A stretch of 64,000 nucleotides of DNA from CAZCAQ01 sp964540135 (GTDB lineage: Bacteria; Patescibacteriota; WWE3; UBA101185; UBA10185): contig CAZILK010000001.1 of assembly GCA_964540135.1 (NCBI GenBank), positions 1-64,000 of the forward strand, given 5' to 3'. How positions within the stretch are numbered: position 1 is the first letter of the stretch; each line of letters begins with the position of its first letter. Below, piece after piece: positions 45,597 to 54,430 of this stretch. Below the pieces are notes generated by a model, which searched no databases, had not been told where the DNA came from, and saw only the letters and a list, made by a program, of their open reading frames with translations. Position numbers and translations under genes: made by a program.

Positions 45597-47568
45597 ATTA
45601 TTGTTCTTTGGCTTTGTTCTTTTTAATACAGCGTACGCTGAATCCAAATACGAGTACTATAAAGAGCATTTCGAAGCTATTAAAACTTCAGCAATGCGTG
45701 AATCAGCAATAAACACCAAGATTTTGGTTCGTGGTAAAGGCTTTTTTCGCGATGATTATGATATTCTTTTTACTTCTAAATTAACACCAAATCAAATGGA
45801 GAAGTTTAAAACAAATGCGATTCTCATTTGCGATAAGACCTATCAAGTGACTAGTGATATTGCATGTGGGATTGATAGCGTGACAGGCAAGGGTTTACAA
45901 GTTACAGATTTTGAAAAGTTAAAAATATATTCTCTAACAAGCAGTACCGGAACTTTAATAATTATTCCTGAAAGTAATTTTGTATTACCAGCACATAAGA
46001 ATACACTTAGAAAGTTTTTAACTAACCTATACAAATCACAGTTAAATCCATCTGCCTCGAATTTTGCTAAATATGAATATATCAATAATATCTATTCAAA
46101 TAGTGTAACAAAGATTGTTCTCTTGGTTGCGCTCCTCCTTTCAGTCATAGGGTTAGCCCGATTTATTCATAATTTTAAACCTGCGGTTAAAAAGTCTATA
46201 TTTACGATACTTCTGGCAGATTTCATTACACTGATCCCAGTCTCTCTATTTGTTTATACTCGTGAGTCAATACCCCTAGCTTTAGATAGCTATGCATCCT
46301 TCATTACACGGTTGTTAGATCCATTTATTTTCATACAGTCACTAACAACATACTCATTTATGGAGATTGCCGTTGCCTCGATGTTATATGTTTTCATAAT
46401 ACTCAGTTTTGTACTGTTTGTTTTACCAACTGTACATGGATTTGTTGCAAATTCCTTCACAGACCTTAATGTTAAGAACAAGGACTACTCAAAATATGTC
46501 CTGCTGCTTACATGGGCTTTAACTGCTCTTGTTTTAATTACCCCCGCTGTTAAAAATCCGTATTTACTTTTCGTTCTTCTTATACTAGTTTTTATCTTAA
46601 ACAACATACGAAGTGTTGATAAAAAAGAGAGCAAAGATAGCTATAAAAAGATTGTTATAGTTACAACACTTGTGGCTCTAAATGTTTTCTTTTACCTATT
46701 TGTTAATGTATTAAACTTAATACCCGGTAAAACATTGAAATTATTTGGTGGATCGTCTCTACTTCCCACTACATTTAACGAAGCAGCTGCAGTTGCTATA
46801 GAGCCGTTGTATCCAGCATCAAATTCTCTTGTGTTTGCAGACAAGTACCTAATCTATCACCCAAGCATTAAGAATATTGTTAATGTTCCTATCTCGAAAT
46901 TCACAAGCACCGCAAATCATATTATTGTCCTACCTGATATTGAGGACTCATTGTTTAAAATTATCCACGAAGATAATGAATTAAAATACAAACTAATGAC
47001 AAACAATAAGACAAGTTATCTGACTTTTAATGCTGACAGTCAAAAACAGTATATGCTGAAATTAACATTTAAATGTTCAAAAGAATTAGCTAGCTTTGAC
47101 GGTAATTTTAAGCCATTTTACTTTAATAGCAGGCTTGGGGAGTTTGTGACAGATGGTGCCAGACTGCCATTTATGACTTTCACAGGGTGTACCTATATAG
47201 AAGGTAATGAGGGTACATATAGCGTACCTCTAACTTTACCTGAAGACTTTATGACCGGTGAGATTATTATGAAGTTCAACTTTTCGGTCAGTGATTATGT
47301 TGATGATATGACTTTATTTGAGAATAATATAGAGAAAGACTTCGACTATATTAACTTGACGACAGTTGAAAATGTAGCCTATCAAATCTATACAGATTAC
47401 ACTCAACCGGTATACGTTTATAGTGATATTTCAGAGGAGGTTAAATTTAGTAGTAACTACCTAATCTCTCAAAATATTAACAGCTTATTGTCAAAAGGTT
47501 TAATAAACGGGCACTTTACACTGTGGTCAGATACATTTGGGGCTTCAATCAAAAACACTAACAAATGA
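45577..47568 (+). CDS. Signal-peptide membrane protein of unknown function
   Basis: A protein of about 663 residues. GTG at 45577, seven bases after AAGGAG (45564-45569), gives a clear signal peptide ending AYA at residues 19-21, whereas the longer reading hides it; this fixes the start. An outside domain (about 22-170) is followed by about six helices (about 175-400) and a second large outside domain (about 400-663), including GTYSVPLTLPEDF and several Cys. I do not recognise the family. Its location and topology suggest a role in assembling or binding the exported glycan, but that is inference. Confidence 0.7.
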   Translation: MKAVFLKLLFFGFVLFNTAYAESKYEYYKEHFEAIKTSAMRESAINTKILVRGKGFFRDDYDILFTSKLTPNQMEKFKTNAILICDKTYQVTSDIACGIDSVTGKGLQVTDFEKLKIYSLTSSTGTLIIIPESNFVLPAHKNTLRKFLTNLYKSQLNPSASNFAKYEYINNIYSNSVTKIVLLVALLLSVIGLARFIHNFKPAVKKSIFTILLADFITLIPVSLFVYTRESIPLALDSYASFITRLLDPFIFIQSLTTYSFMEIAVASMLYVFIILSFVLFVLPTVHGFVANSFTDLNVKNKDYSKYVLLLTWALTALVLITPAVKNPYLLFVLLILVFILNNIRSVDKKESKDSYKKIVIVTTLVALNVFFYLFVNVLNLIPGKTLKLFGGSSLLPTTFNEAAAVAIEPLYPASNSLVFADKYLIYHPSIKNIVNVPISKFTSTANHIIVLPDIEDSLFKIIHEDNELKYKLMTNNKTSYLTFNADSQKQYMLKLTFKCSKELASFDGNFKPFYFNSRLGEFVTDGARLPFMTFTGCTYIEGNEGTYSVPLTLPEDFMTGEIIMKFNFSVSDYVDDMTLFENNIEKDFDYINLTTVENVAYQIYTDYTQPVYVYSDISEEVKFSSNYLISQNINSLLSKGLINGHFTLWSDTFGASIKNTNK

Positions 47569-47627
47569 AACAGATAGGTTCGTGTTTAGTAGTCATTTTT
47601 ATCAGTGTTTTTATGTTAAATAAGTTA

Positions 47628-47633
47628 TATAGT
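47628..47633 (+). promoter_or_regulatory. -10 candidate before the methyltransferase at 47643
   Basis: TATAGT ends nine bases before the ATG, in a 74-base gap without a visible Shine-Dalgarno sequence. Confidence 0.35.
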
Positions 47634-47642
47634 ATTTAGTAA

Positions 47643-48365
47643 ATGTTTAAAACTAACCTCTTTTCCAAATTTCCATTTTTATCAAATGGGAAAAATAGAG
47701 ATGAGTGGATAAGAAATAAACTTCTCGCAATTCCTGATGGCATGTCTATCCTTGATGCTGGGGCAGGTGAATGTCCATATAAGATTTATTGCAGCCATCT
47801 AAATTACACAAGCCAAGACTTTGGCAAGTACGATGGTGTTGGGGATTCTGTTGGGTTACAAACAGCTAAGTGGGATAACTCCAGGCTAGACATAGTTTCA
47901 GATATAACTGCAATTCCAGTTGAATCAGCAAGCTTTGACTATATTTTATGCTCTGAAGTTATTGAGCATGTTCCATTCCCAGACCAGGCAGTAAAAGAAA
48001 TGGCTAGAATTCTAAAATCTGGTGGGAGGCTAATATTAACGTCCCCCTTTTGCTCGCAAACTCACTTTGCTCCTTACCACTTTTGTACGGGGTTTAACAT
48101 CTATTGGTATGAAACAGTTTTAGGAAAATACGATTTAGAACTAGAAGAGGTTGTTAAAAACGGCAATTATTTTGACTATGTCTTGCAGGAGTTAACTAGA
48201 TTGCCGATTGTAGGTATGAGATTCTCAAGCTTAAAAGTGTTTAGCTTGTTTTTATATCTATTCATTATCCCTCTCGTGTTTATACTTTTTTTGTTTAGTC
48301 TTGTGTGTAAAGACAGTAGCTCGCTCATGTGTTTTGGTTACCAGGTTGTAGCAAAAAAGAAGTGA
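47643..48365 (+). CDS. Class I SAM-dependent methyltransferase with C-terminal membrane segment
   Basis: A 240-residue protein with motif I LDAGAGECPY, a CSEVIEHVPFP motif and LKSGGRL, followed by a hydrophobic C-terminal segment at about 200-222 that should tether it to the membrane. The soluble core resembles Methyltransf_11. Membrane attachment would fit action on a lipid-linked glycan. It has its own short upstream gap (47569-47642) and is followed by the longest intergenic region of the window. Confidence 0.82.
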   Translation: MFKTNLFSKFPFLSNGKNRDEWIRNKLLAIPDGMSILDAGAGECPYKIYCSHLNYTSQDFGKYDGVGDSVGLQTAKWDNSRLDIVSDITAIPVESASFDYILCSEVIEHVPFPDQAVKEMARILKSGGRLILTSPFCSQTHFAPYHFCTGFNIYWYETVLGKYDLELEEVVKNGNYFDYVLQELTRLPIVGMRFSSLKVFSLFLYLFIIPLVFILFLFSLVCKDSSSLMCFGYQVVAKKK

Positions 48366-48509
48366 TTAGGTGAGTTTCTTAATGCTTGATATAGTCGAAA
48401 CACCTTAATAGTGTTGGCAAGGAGTATAATCTTGTATACTGTAAGCGAGCTATGGTTGCAGTTTTCACTCTCGAGTCTATTGAGTTTGTAACAACCATAA
48501 AACCTAAGA
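48366..48509 (+). promoter_or_regulatory. Intergenic region with tandem -10 boxes and a structured leader
   Basis: TTGGCA (48414-48419), TATAAT (48425-48430) and TATACT (48435-48440) lie close together. Past the expected transcription start, TATGGTTG (48451-48458) and CAACCATA (48492-48499) can pair as a perfect eight-base stem closing a 33-base loop, 10 bases before the ATG at 48510. A 27-codon ORF starts at 48452 inside this structure and ends at 48535, within the next gene. No tRNA-like fold or terminator is seen. Confidence 0.4.
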
Positions 48510-49982
48510 ATGAAAGTCACAATTATAAAGATTAGCTGTTTCGCATTTTTAATCTATTTTTTAGGTTTTCTCTTTTTAAATAAGAGTGGCATAAACACTC
48601 TTCCCATACAGTCAGAAGACACTGTTCCAGCAATGTTTTTACCAGTGACTTTGATAAAAGAACGAACCATGTTTGCCGATACCTATGTGAAAATGATGAA
48701 AGAGCGTTACCCCCAGCCAGATGACAAGCTTGGTATTTTAGGTTACACGCCTTTTTATCTAAAAAAAGTAGTGAAACTAAGTGAGCCTTACAAAGATTGT
48801 CTAAAGCATCCTAAAGATGCCGTTTGTTCAGTTACTACAAATAAGTATGAGACGCACTACATGACTGCTTTTACAGTAGTACCGGGTTTATTAATAACCC
48901 CTGTTTATCTTATTCCTCTTGCTTTTAACATGCCTGTTACCTGGGATAATCTTATACTTTTGTCTCACATCTCTTCAGCACTGATTGTTATGCTCTGTGG
49001 TGTTTTTATGTATATTCTGTTACGAAAATTCTTTCTAGCACGAAGTGGGGATGACTCAAAAGCAGTGCTTTTAACCTGTGTCTATCTTTTTGGTACAGTA
49101 AATTTTGCAATGGTTTCCCAGTCTTTGTGGCAACACGGGTTTGTACAATTATTTTTGATAATTGGTCTTATCTTTTTACAAACCGGACTCACAAAATATT
49201 CCAAGTCCTCGTTCATGTTGTCTGGTCTTTTTCTTGCTCTCGCTGTTTTATCAAGACCAACAGCTGCACTTTTTGCGGTACTACTGTACGTATTAATACC
49301 AATAACCTTTAGGAGAGATTTTCCAAAGCTAGTACGGGGAACAGTTTACCAAGCTTTAGGAGTTCTTCCTGCCGCCTTTTTCTTTTTTTGGTATAACGCT
49401 AAATACTTTGGGAGTATTGCAAATCAAGGGTACGCAGGTCAGTTTTTTAATAGTTGGTTATCTCCTTTTCCTGAAGGGTTTTTAGGTATCTGGGTTTCAC
49501 CAAGTAAAGGTATCCTAATTTACTCTCCAGTTCTCTTGTATATTTTCTTTGGTATCTTAAGAGTTGTTAAAAACAAGAAGATTGAAAACAAAAGCATCTA
49601 TATTATATCCGCTATAATTATCCTACTTCACACACTTCTCATGGGTAAATGGAAGCATTGGTATGGAGGATTTTCTTTTGGTTATAGATTAGCTTCAGAT
49701 GCTCTGCCGTTTTTTATTTTGCTCCTTGTTCCATATATTACTTCTAGTTTTCATGAGAAATACAAAAAAGTCTTCTATGCTCTTTTTGCTTTTTCAGTTT
49801 TCGTTCAAATTTCAGGCATGGTCTTTTTTGATGGTATTTGGCATAACGCATACGATGATGGGTTTAGAGATACAAAATGGCTATGGTCTGTTAGAGACTC
49901 TGAAGCAGGTTTTAATGTGAGGAGGGTACTAGTGAAGTCAGGGTTTCTTGAGCGTGCCTGTCCGGAGTGTTTGAGTAACTAA
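48510..49982 (+). CDS. GT-C-like polytopic membrane protein
   Basis: A 490-residue protein with an N-terminal helix, a long first outside loop (about 35-115, with Cys in PYKDC and DAVCSV) and about nine further helices. SRPTAALFA, the ISPSKGI-like segment WVSPSKGILIYSPVLL and GKWKHWYGGFSFGYR are typical of a group of uncharacterised GT-C-like proteins in glycan loci. It probably transfers a sugar outside the membrane, but no acidic first-loop motif is obvious. Its last 71 bases overlap a convergent gene on the other strand. Confidence 0.7.
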   Translation: MKVTIIKISCFAFLIYFLGFLFLNKSGINTLPIQSEDTVPAMFLPVTLIKERTMFADTYVKMMKERYPQPDDKLGILGYTPFYLKKVVKLSEPYKDCLKHPKDAVCSVTTNKYETHYMTAFTVVPGLLITPVYLIPLAFNMPVTWDNLILLSHISSALIVMLCGVFMYILLRKFFLARSGDDSKAVLLTCVYLFGTVNFAMVSQSLWQHGFVQLFLIIGLIFLQTGLTKYSKSSFMLSGLFLALAVLSRPTAALFAVLLYVLIPITFRRDFPKLVRGTVYQALGVLPAAFFFFWYNAKYFGSIANQGYAGQFFNSWLSPFPEGFLGIWVSPSKGILIYSPVLLYIFFGILRVVKNKKIENKSIYIISAIIILLHTLLMGKWKHWYGGFSFGYRLASDALPFFILLLVPYITSSFHEKYKKVFYALFAFSVFVQISGMVFFDGIWHNAYDDGFRDTKWLWSVRDSEAGFNVRRVLVKSGFLERACPECLSN

Positions 49983-50493
49983 AAGTATCGTACTTCTGTA
50001 ATGCCTCATCTTCATCTATCATATCCTTAACTCTTTGAACTACTTGCGCTACTTTTTGCTTAAGCTCTAGTCTAAAAGTCTCAGAACCCATACTACTTAT
50101 AGCTTTCTGTGGTTGCTTTGCTACCTCGCTTAGTGCTTCTACTAGATATCTTGTTTGATCAAAAGAACTATCAAACCGACTATCCAGTGTTGTAAGTATG
50201 TAAGGGTCGTTCGTATACACTATTAAAAATGCCCAGGCAACATGATTGCTCTTGCACTCAAGTTTCATTTCATTGGCAGCGCGCCTTACACGGTACTCGG
50301 AACTTGCCGTGTCGATTACCATGTGGAGTGGTAATAACACCATGCTTTCTAAGAAATCTTCATCAAGGTTATTTTGAGTAACAACGAAAGTTTCTACCCA
50401 CGCTTGTGCTTCGCATATCATCAGTATGTTTATAGCATGCTCAAGTAGGTTGTTATACAGCTCCTCTGGTAAAGACGTAAGATCCTCATCCAC
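49912..50493 (-). CDS. Unrecognised soluble protein
   Basis: A 193-residue, acidic, probably helical protein with no membrane segments and no motif I can assign. The GTG at 50493 has a good Shine-Dalgarno sequence (AAGGA, about 50501-50505, seven bases away) and overlaps the stop of the upstream gene by eight bases, so the two form an operon. Its 3' end runs 71 bases into the convergent membrane gene. Together with its partner it is unlike the surrounding glycan genes and may be an inserted accessory pair. Confidence 0.65.
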   Translation of the reverse strand: MDEDLTSLPEELYNNLLEHAINILMICEAQAWVETFVVTQNNLDEDFLESMVLLPLHMVIDTASSEYRVRRAANEMKLECKSNHVAWAFLIVYTNDPYILTTLDSRFDSSFDQTRYLVEALSEVAKQPQKAISSMGSETFRLELKQKVAQVVQRVKDMIDEDEALQKYDTFSYSNTPDRHAQETLTSLVPSSH

Positions 50494-50866
50494 ATATATT
50501 CCTTCTTATAGTGTTTAATCTTTGTATGAGCGACATTGCACCAGTTTCCGCCTCTTGATAGTGGTGCTGTATCTCGTGTTCTAGCATGAACTCTCTAAAC
50601 ACAGTGTTAAATTCTGTTTCCGGCATGCTTAAAATGTGTTTTTGTGCTCTTTCCGCAGCAGACAGTATTAATCGCTCATCTTCGTCTGTAAAGTAGCTTT
50701 GTTGTTGCCTTAAAAGATAGTGCTTTGCTAATACGTCACTTCTAAATGAGCGCGAGCTCTGTAAATTGATAGCTGCTCTAGCACCTGGCTCTTTCGGTGG
50801 TTTGTAAGAGCTTGTATCTTCTACTATGTTTATTTCTACGAATTTAGGAGTATTAACCTCAGGCAT
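50486..50866 (-). CDS. Unrecognised protein with an HExxH motif
   Basis: A protein of about 126 residues from the ATG at 50866; a longer reading from 50920 adds an AT-rich, non-conserved-looking N-terminus and would pass through the -10 box at 50876-50881. Residues 97-101 are HEIQH, followed by HYQEAE, which resembles the zinc-site motif of metallopeptidases; the flanking residues fit only partly. No signal peptide or helix is seen. It is the first gene of the pair with 49912-50493. A protease role is speculative. Confidence 0.6.
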   Translation of the reverse strand: MPEVNTPKFVEINIVEDTSSYKPPKEPGARAAINLQSSRSFRSDVLAKHYLLRQQQSYFTDEDERLILSAAERAQKHILSMPETEFNTVFREFMLEHEIQHHYQEAETGAMSLIQRLNTIRRNICG

Positions 50867-50875
50867 ATTGTAATT

Positions 50876-50881
50876 AGTATA
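50876..50881 (-). promoter_or_regulatory. -10 box before the HExxH gene pair
   Basis: TATACT on the minus strand ends nine bases before the ATG at 50866. The 11-base sequence TAATTAGTATA, which contains it on the opposite strand, is repeated immediately before the divergent gene at 50963. Confidence 0.45.
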
Positions 50882-50950
50882 GCGAATTATCTTCCACAAA
50901 AGTACATTTGGAACTATCATGAAAGTGACTATTTAACAAACCAGTTACTG

Positions 50951-50956
50951 TATAAT
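50951..50956 (+). promoter_or_regulatory. -10 box of a predicted leaderless promoter
   Basis: A perfect TATAAT ends six bases before the ATG at 50963, so transcription should begin on the start codon. No Shine-Dalgarno sequence is present and the -35 region is poor. Confidence 0.65.
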
Positions 50957-50962
50957 TAGTAT

Positions 50963-52168
50963 ATGGATATACAAAGTAAGTACAACATAATTTGCCTTTC
51001 AAATCAGTTATGGGATTTTCCTAACTGGACTAATAAACGTCATGTCATGGCACGGCTTGCGGGGAGTGGAAATAATGTACTTTTTGTAGATCCTCCGATT
51101 AATGCAGGAAGGGTTTTATTAAAACAGATACAGCGTAAGAACTGGGACGTAAAAAGGCTAATGACCCAAGTTAAAATTGACGGCAGTGTTCACGTTTTTA
51201 CTCCGGTAAACTTATTACCTGTTGCTGAAGTTACTTCAAAGATTCATGTTGGGCGAATCAAGAGAATTGCAAAGAAAGTTTTTGACCCTAATCTTAAAAC
51301 ACTTCTTTGGGTATACCATGTTCAGATACCTGATCTAAAATACTACATTACTGAGCTTAAGCACGATCTATTAATATATGACTGTGTAGATAATTATTCC
51401 GGTTTTCCAAAACAAACCTCTCTTATTCGAACTGTTAAATCCGATACATCTTTAATTGAGCAAGAAGAGTACTTAGCAACTACAGCAAACCTCATTTTTG
51501 CAACAGCGCCTGCTCTTGTTGAGAAAATGCAAAAGTTTAACTCAAACGTCCACTTTACGCCAAATGTAGGGGACTATGAGAAGTTTAAAAATATCAGGAG
51601 TTTTAAAGATCAGATACCTGCAGATCTTAAAGCTATCGGAAGACCAAGAGTTGGTTTTACTGGGTCTCTTGATGATTACAAATTTGACTATGACCTTATG
51701 AAAAAGATTGCCTCAGATCATCCGACCATTAATTTTGTTTTAATAGGGCCAATTGCCTTAAAGGATAGGGAAGCCGGTGATACAGTTGATACTTTTAAAG
51801 ACTTCAAGAACATTCATTACCTTGGTTCTAGAGATTTTAAAACAATCGAGTACTATTTTGCAGGGTTTGACGCTTATATGATTCCTTATGTGTTAAACGA
51901 TTATACAGTTGGTGGTTGTTTCCCAATAAAGTTCCACGATTCTTTAGCCGCAGGCCTTCCAACGATAGTTACAAATATGCCAACATATCTTCCGTTTTCG
52001 GATGTTACATATATTTCTAAAACTTACGACGAATTCTCCAAAAACCTAAGACTCGCTCTTGATGAGGATACTCCTGAGCGAATAAAAGCTCGCCAAGCGG
52101 TTGCAAAAGACAATAGTTGGGAAGGTAAAGTTGCTAAACTTCTCTCACTCATAAACCAAAATATTTAG
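50963..52168 (+). CDS. GT4-type glycosyltransferase, TuaH-like
   Basis: A 401-residue GT-B protein. ICLSNQLWDFP, LLIYDCVDNYSGFP and the C-terminal PIKFHDSLAAGLPTIVTN match the TuaH-like group, whose C-terminal motif is normally PxKxFEYLAAGxPVV; here Asp replaces the usual Glu. Bacillus TuaH works in teichuronic acid synthesis, which would agree with the ugd gene in this locus, although specificity cannot be assumed. It has its own leaderless-type promoter and precedes the operon from 52182. Confidence 0.83.
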   Translation: MDIQSKYNIICLSNQLWDFPNWTNKRHVMARLAGSGNNVLFVDPPINAGRVLLKQIQRKNWDVKRLMTQVKIDGSVHVFTPVNLLPVAEVTSKIHVGRIKRIAKKVFDPNLKTLLWVYHVQIPDLKYYITELKHDLLIYDCVDNYSGFPKQTSLIRTVKSDTSLIEQEEYLATTANLIFATAPALVEKMQKFNSNVHFTPNVGDYEKFKNIRSFKDQIPADLKAIGRPRVGFTGSLDDYKFDYDLMKKIASDHPTINFVLIGPIALKDREAGDTVDTFKDFKNIHYLGSRDFKTIEYYFAGFDAYMIPYVLNDYTVGGCFPIKFHDSLAAGLPTIVTNMPTYLPFSDVTYISKTYDEFSKNLRLALDEDTPERIKARQAVAKDNSWEGKVAKLLSLINQNI

Positions 52169-52169
52169 G

Positions 52170-52175
52170 TATAAT
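52170..52175 (+). promoter_or_regulatory. -10 box of a predicted leaderless promoter
   Basis: TATAAT overlaps the very end of the gap after the previous gene and ends six bases before the ATG at 52182. No Shine-Dalgarno sequence is seen, and only a poor -35 region inside the preceding gene. Confidence 0.6.
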
Positions 52176-52181
52176 TGCTGC

Positions 52182-53291
52182 ATGAAGATCCTGTACGCTA
52201 TCAATTCAGCTGTGCTGGGGGGTGCTGAAAAGCATATTCTTGAGTTAGCTGGTGGCATGAGGGAACGGGGGCATGAAGTTCATATCTGGTGTCCCCAAGG
52301 ACCGATGAATACCCAGTATAGGGACGCAGGAGCAACTGTTGTAACTACACAGGCGAAGTTTGATTTGGATCCCAAATACATCGCAGCTCTTTATAAGCAT
52401 TTAAAAGCACATAACATAGATGTTATTCATACACATGATCTTAAGGTTGGCTGTAACGGTCAGTTAGCAGCAATTTTTGCTAAAACACCAGTAAGAATTG
52501 GGCATATTCATACCCCTATTTCTACATGGAAAATACCCGTGGTTAAAAAAATAATTGATCTTGTAGTCTATTTTTTTGTTGCCAACTTTCTAGTTAGTAA
52601 AGAGATTGCCATAACTGAGGTTGGAAAAACTACAAAACAAAAAGAGGGGATTTCTAAAAACAAATTAGTTGTTATCCCAAATGCGGTGGAACCTCCGCGC
52701 ACAGTTAATGTCTTAAAAACAAAGGATTTTACACAGAAATGGGGCTTTGAAACTAACTTTATCATTGGATGTATAGGTAGACTAACACCTGAAAAAGATC
52801 CGTTTACACTTTTGAAAGCATTTAACAAGCTATCTCAAGAAGACGAAAATGTTAGGCTTGCACTTATTGGAGGTGGAGAGCTTGAGCAGCCACTCAAAGA
52901 TACAATAAGTGAGTTGAAACTAAATGATAAGGTTATTATAACTGGAGTATTTGAAGATACCGATAAAGGTGAGCTCTATAAAGCATTATCACTTTTTGTT
53001 TTTCCTTCACAAGCTGAAGGTTTTGGCTATGTCCCGCTTGAAGCATTGTCTTATGATCTGCTGGTTATATCCTCAAACTTACCTGTTCTTAAAGAAGTTC
53101 TTGGAGACAGTGCGTTGTACTTTAACCTTGGCGACCCTGTTAGTTTATACGATGAGCTTAAACTTGCTATAAACAACTACTCTAATCTTCAATCTGAAAC
53201 TGAAGCTCGAAAAAAAGTATTAAACGCTTTTACACATGAAAAGTTTATTAACGCACATGAAAAACTTTATAAGGAGCTATTAACGAGATGA
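52182..53291 (+). CDS. GT4 glycosyltransferase
   Basis: A 369-residue GT-B enzyme with the N-terminal acceptor loop LGGAEKHILELAGG, HTHDLKVG, the donor-domain GRLTPEKDP and the EX7E motif in EGFGYVPLE. It is the first gene of the run 52182-61839 and overlaps the next GT4 by ATGA. It should add a residue to the lipid-linked glycan started by the priming transferase encoded six kilobases downstream. The donor is unknown. Confidence 0.9.
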   Translation: MKILYAINSAVLGGAEKHILELAGGMRERGHEVHIWCPQGPMNTQYRDAGATVVTTQAKFDLDPKYIAALYKHLKAHNIDVIHTHDLKVGCNGQLAAIFAKTPVRIGHIHTPISTWKIPVVKKIIDLVVYFFVANFLVSKEIAITEVGKTTKQKEGISKNKLVVIPNAVEPPRTVNVLKTKDFTQKWGFETNFIIGCIGRLTPEKDPFTLLKAFNKLSQEDENVRLALIGGGELEQPLKDTISELKLNDKVIITGVFEDTDKGELYKALSLFVFPSQAEGFGYVPLEALSYDLLVISSNLPVLKEVLGDSALYFNLGDPVSLYDELKLAINNYSNLQSETEARKKVLNAFTHEKFINAHEKLYKELLTR

Positions 53292-54430
53292 AAGTGTTAA
53301 TGCTTGGGAGAACTGATATAAAAAGTAATCCTGGAGGCGATCTTATTCAGATTGAACAAACTGCACTCGAACTTCGAAAGCTTGGTGTTCAGGTTGATTT
53401 AAAAACCACTTGGCATGTTGATATGTCTAAATACGACCTTGTTCATATTTTTCAACTTGACTGGGTATCAGAGTGTTTTATCTACGCAAGAGAAGCAAAA
53501 AAAGCAGGTAAAAAGGTTGTTTTGTCCCCAATACATCACAGTATTAAAGAAGTGGAGCTGTGGGAAAAACAGTTCGCGTTTGGTATGCGAAAACTAGCCA
53601 GTACCTTCCTGCCTACCCAATTTTTACGGGATACAGCAAAGATAGTTTACAGAGCACTATTTTTTGATCACGCAAAGCTCCTTCCTGCTTTTTATGCAGG
53701 AATTTATGGACTTAAAAGTCTTCATCAAAAGACTCTTGAGTTATCAGATCTTGTTCTTGTACAAACACAGGCTGAGGTAGTTGATCTGAAGTCTACCTAC
53801 GGTGTTGATTTTAACTGGCATGTTGTACCAAACGGAGTAGGGTCAAACTATATAGAAACTGCCGGTCAATTAACTGAGAATACGGTCCCGCCTCTAGCTT
53901 TCACTGACTATATTCTGTGTGTAGGAAGAATTGAGGCGAGGAAGAATCAATTAAGTGTAATAAAAGCTGTTGAGAAATTGAGGAACGAAACAAATAAAGA
54001 TCTAAAGCTTGTATTTGTTGGAAGACTTAGTAGAACACAGAAAAGTTATGTAAATCACTTTTTAACTGAGGTTAAGAGTTATGACTGGATAGCTCATCTT
54101 GAGTGGATTGACTACTCTAAAATGCCAAGTGTTTATAAGTTTGCAGCAGTTTCTGTATCTGCTAGTTGGTTTGAAACAACAGGCCTTACTAGCCTTGAGG
54201 CTTTGTACTGTGGTTGTAATGCTGTTGCAAGTGGAGCGAGGGCTTTTGAGGTGCTGGGTGATCTTGTTGAGTACTGTGATCCTTCAGATATTGATAGCAT
54301 TAAGGACGCTATCAATAAACAATTAACTAAACCAAAACCTATACTCAGTAACGAGTTTAAACGCAAATACACTTGGCAAAAGAGTGCCGAAAAAACATTA
54401 AAATTATATAATGAGGTTCTTAATGACTAA
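53288..54430 (+). CDS. GT4 glycosyltransferase
   Basis: A 380-residue GT-B protein with PGGDLIQIEQTA at the acceptor side, GRIEARKNQ in the donor domain and the EX7E motif in ETTGLTSLE. A Shine-Dalgarno AAGGAG (53271-53276) lies 11 bases before the ATG inside the preceding gene. The 3' end overlaps the fusion gene by eight bases. Cytoplasmic sugar transfer is expected. Confidence 0.88.
   Translation: MKVLMLGRTDIKSNPGGDLIQIEQTALELRKLGVQVDLKTTWHVDMSKYDLVHIFQLDWVSECFIYAREAKKAGKKVVLSPIHHSIKEVELWEKQFAFGMRKLASTFLPTQFLRDTAKIVYRALFFDHAKLLPAFYAGIYGLKSLHQKTLELSDLVLVQTQAEVVDLKSTYGVDFNWHVVPNGVGSNYIETAGQLTENTVPPLAFTDYILCVGRIEARKNQLSVIKAVEKLRNETNKDLKLVFVGRLSRTQKSYVNHFLTEVKSYDWIAHLEWIDYSKMPSVYKFAAVSVSASWFETTGLTSLEALYCGCNAVASGARAFEVLGDLVEYCDPSDIDSIKDAINKQLTKPKPILSNEFKRKYTWQKSAEKTLKLYNEVLND

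Noticed and set aside
48338..48520. Minus-strand 60-codon ORF across the 48366-48509 gap
   Set aside because: It overlaps both flanking genes, lacks a start signal and has no recognisable protein character.
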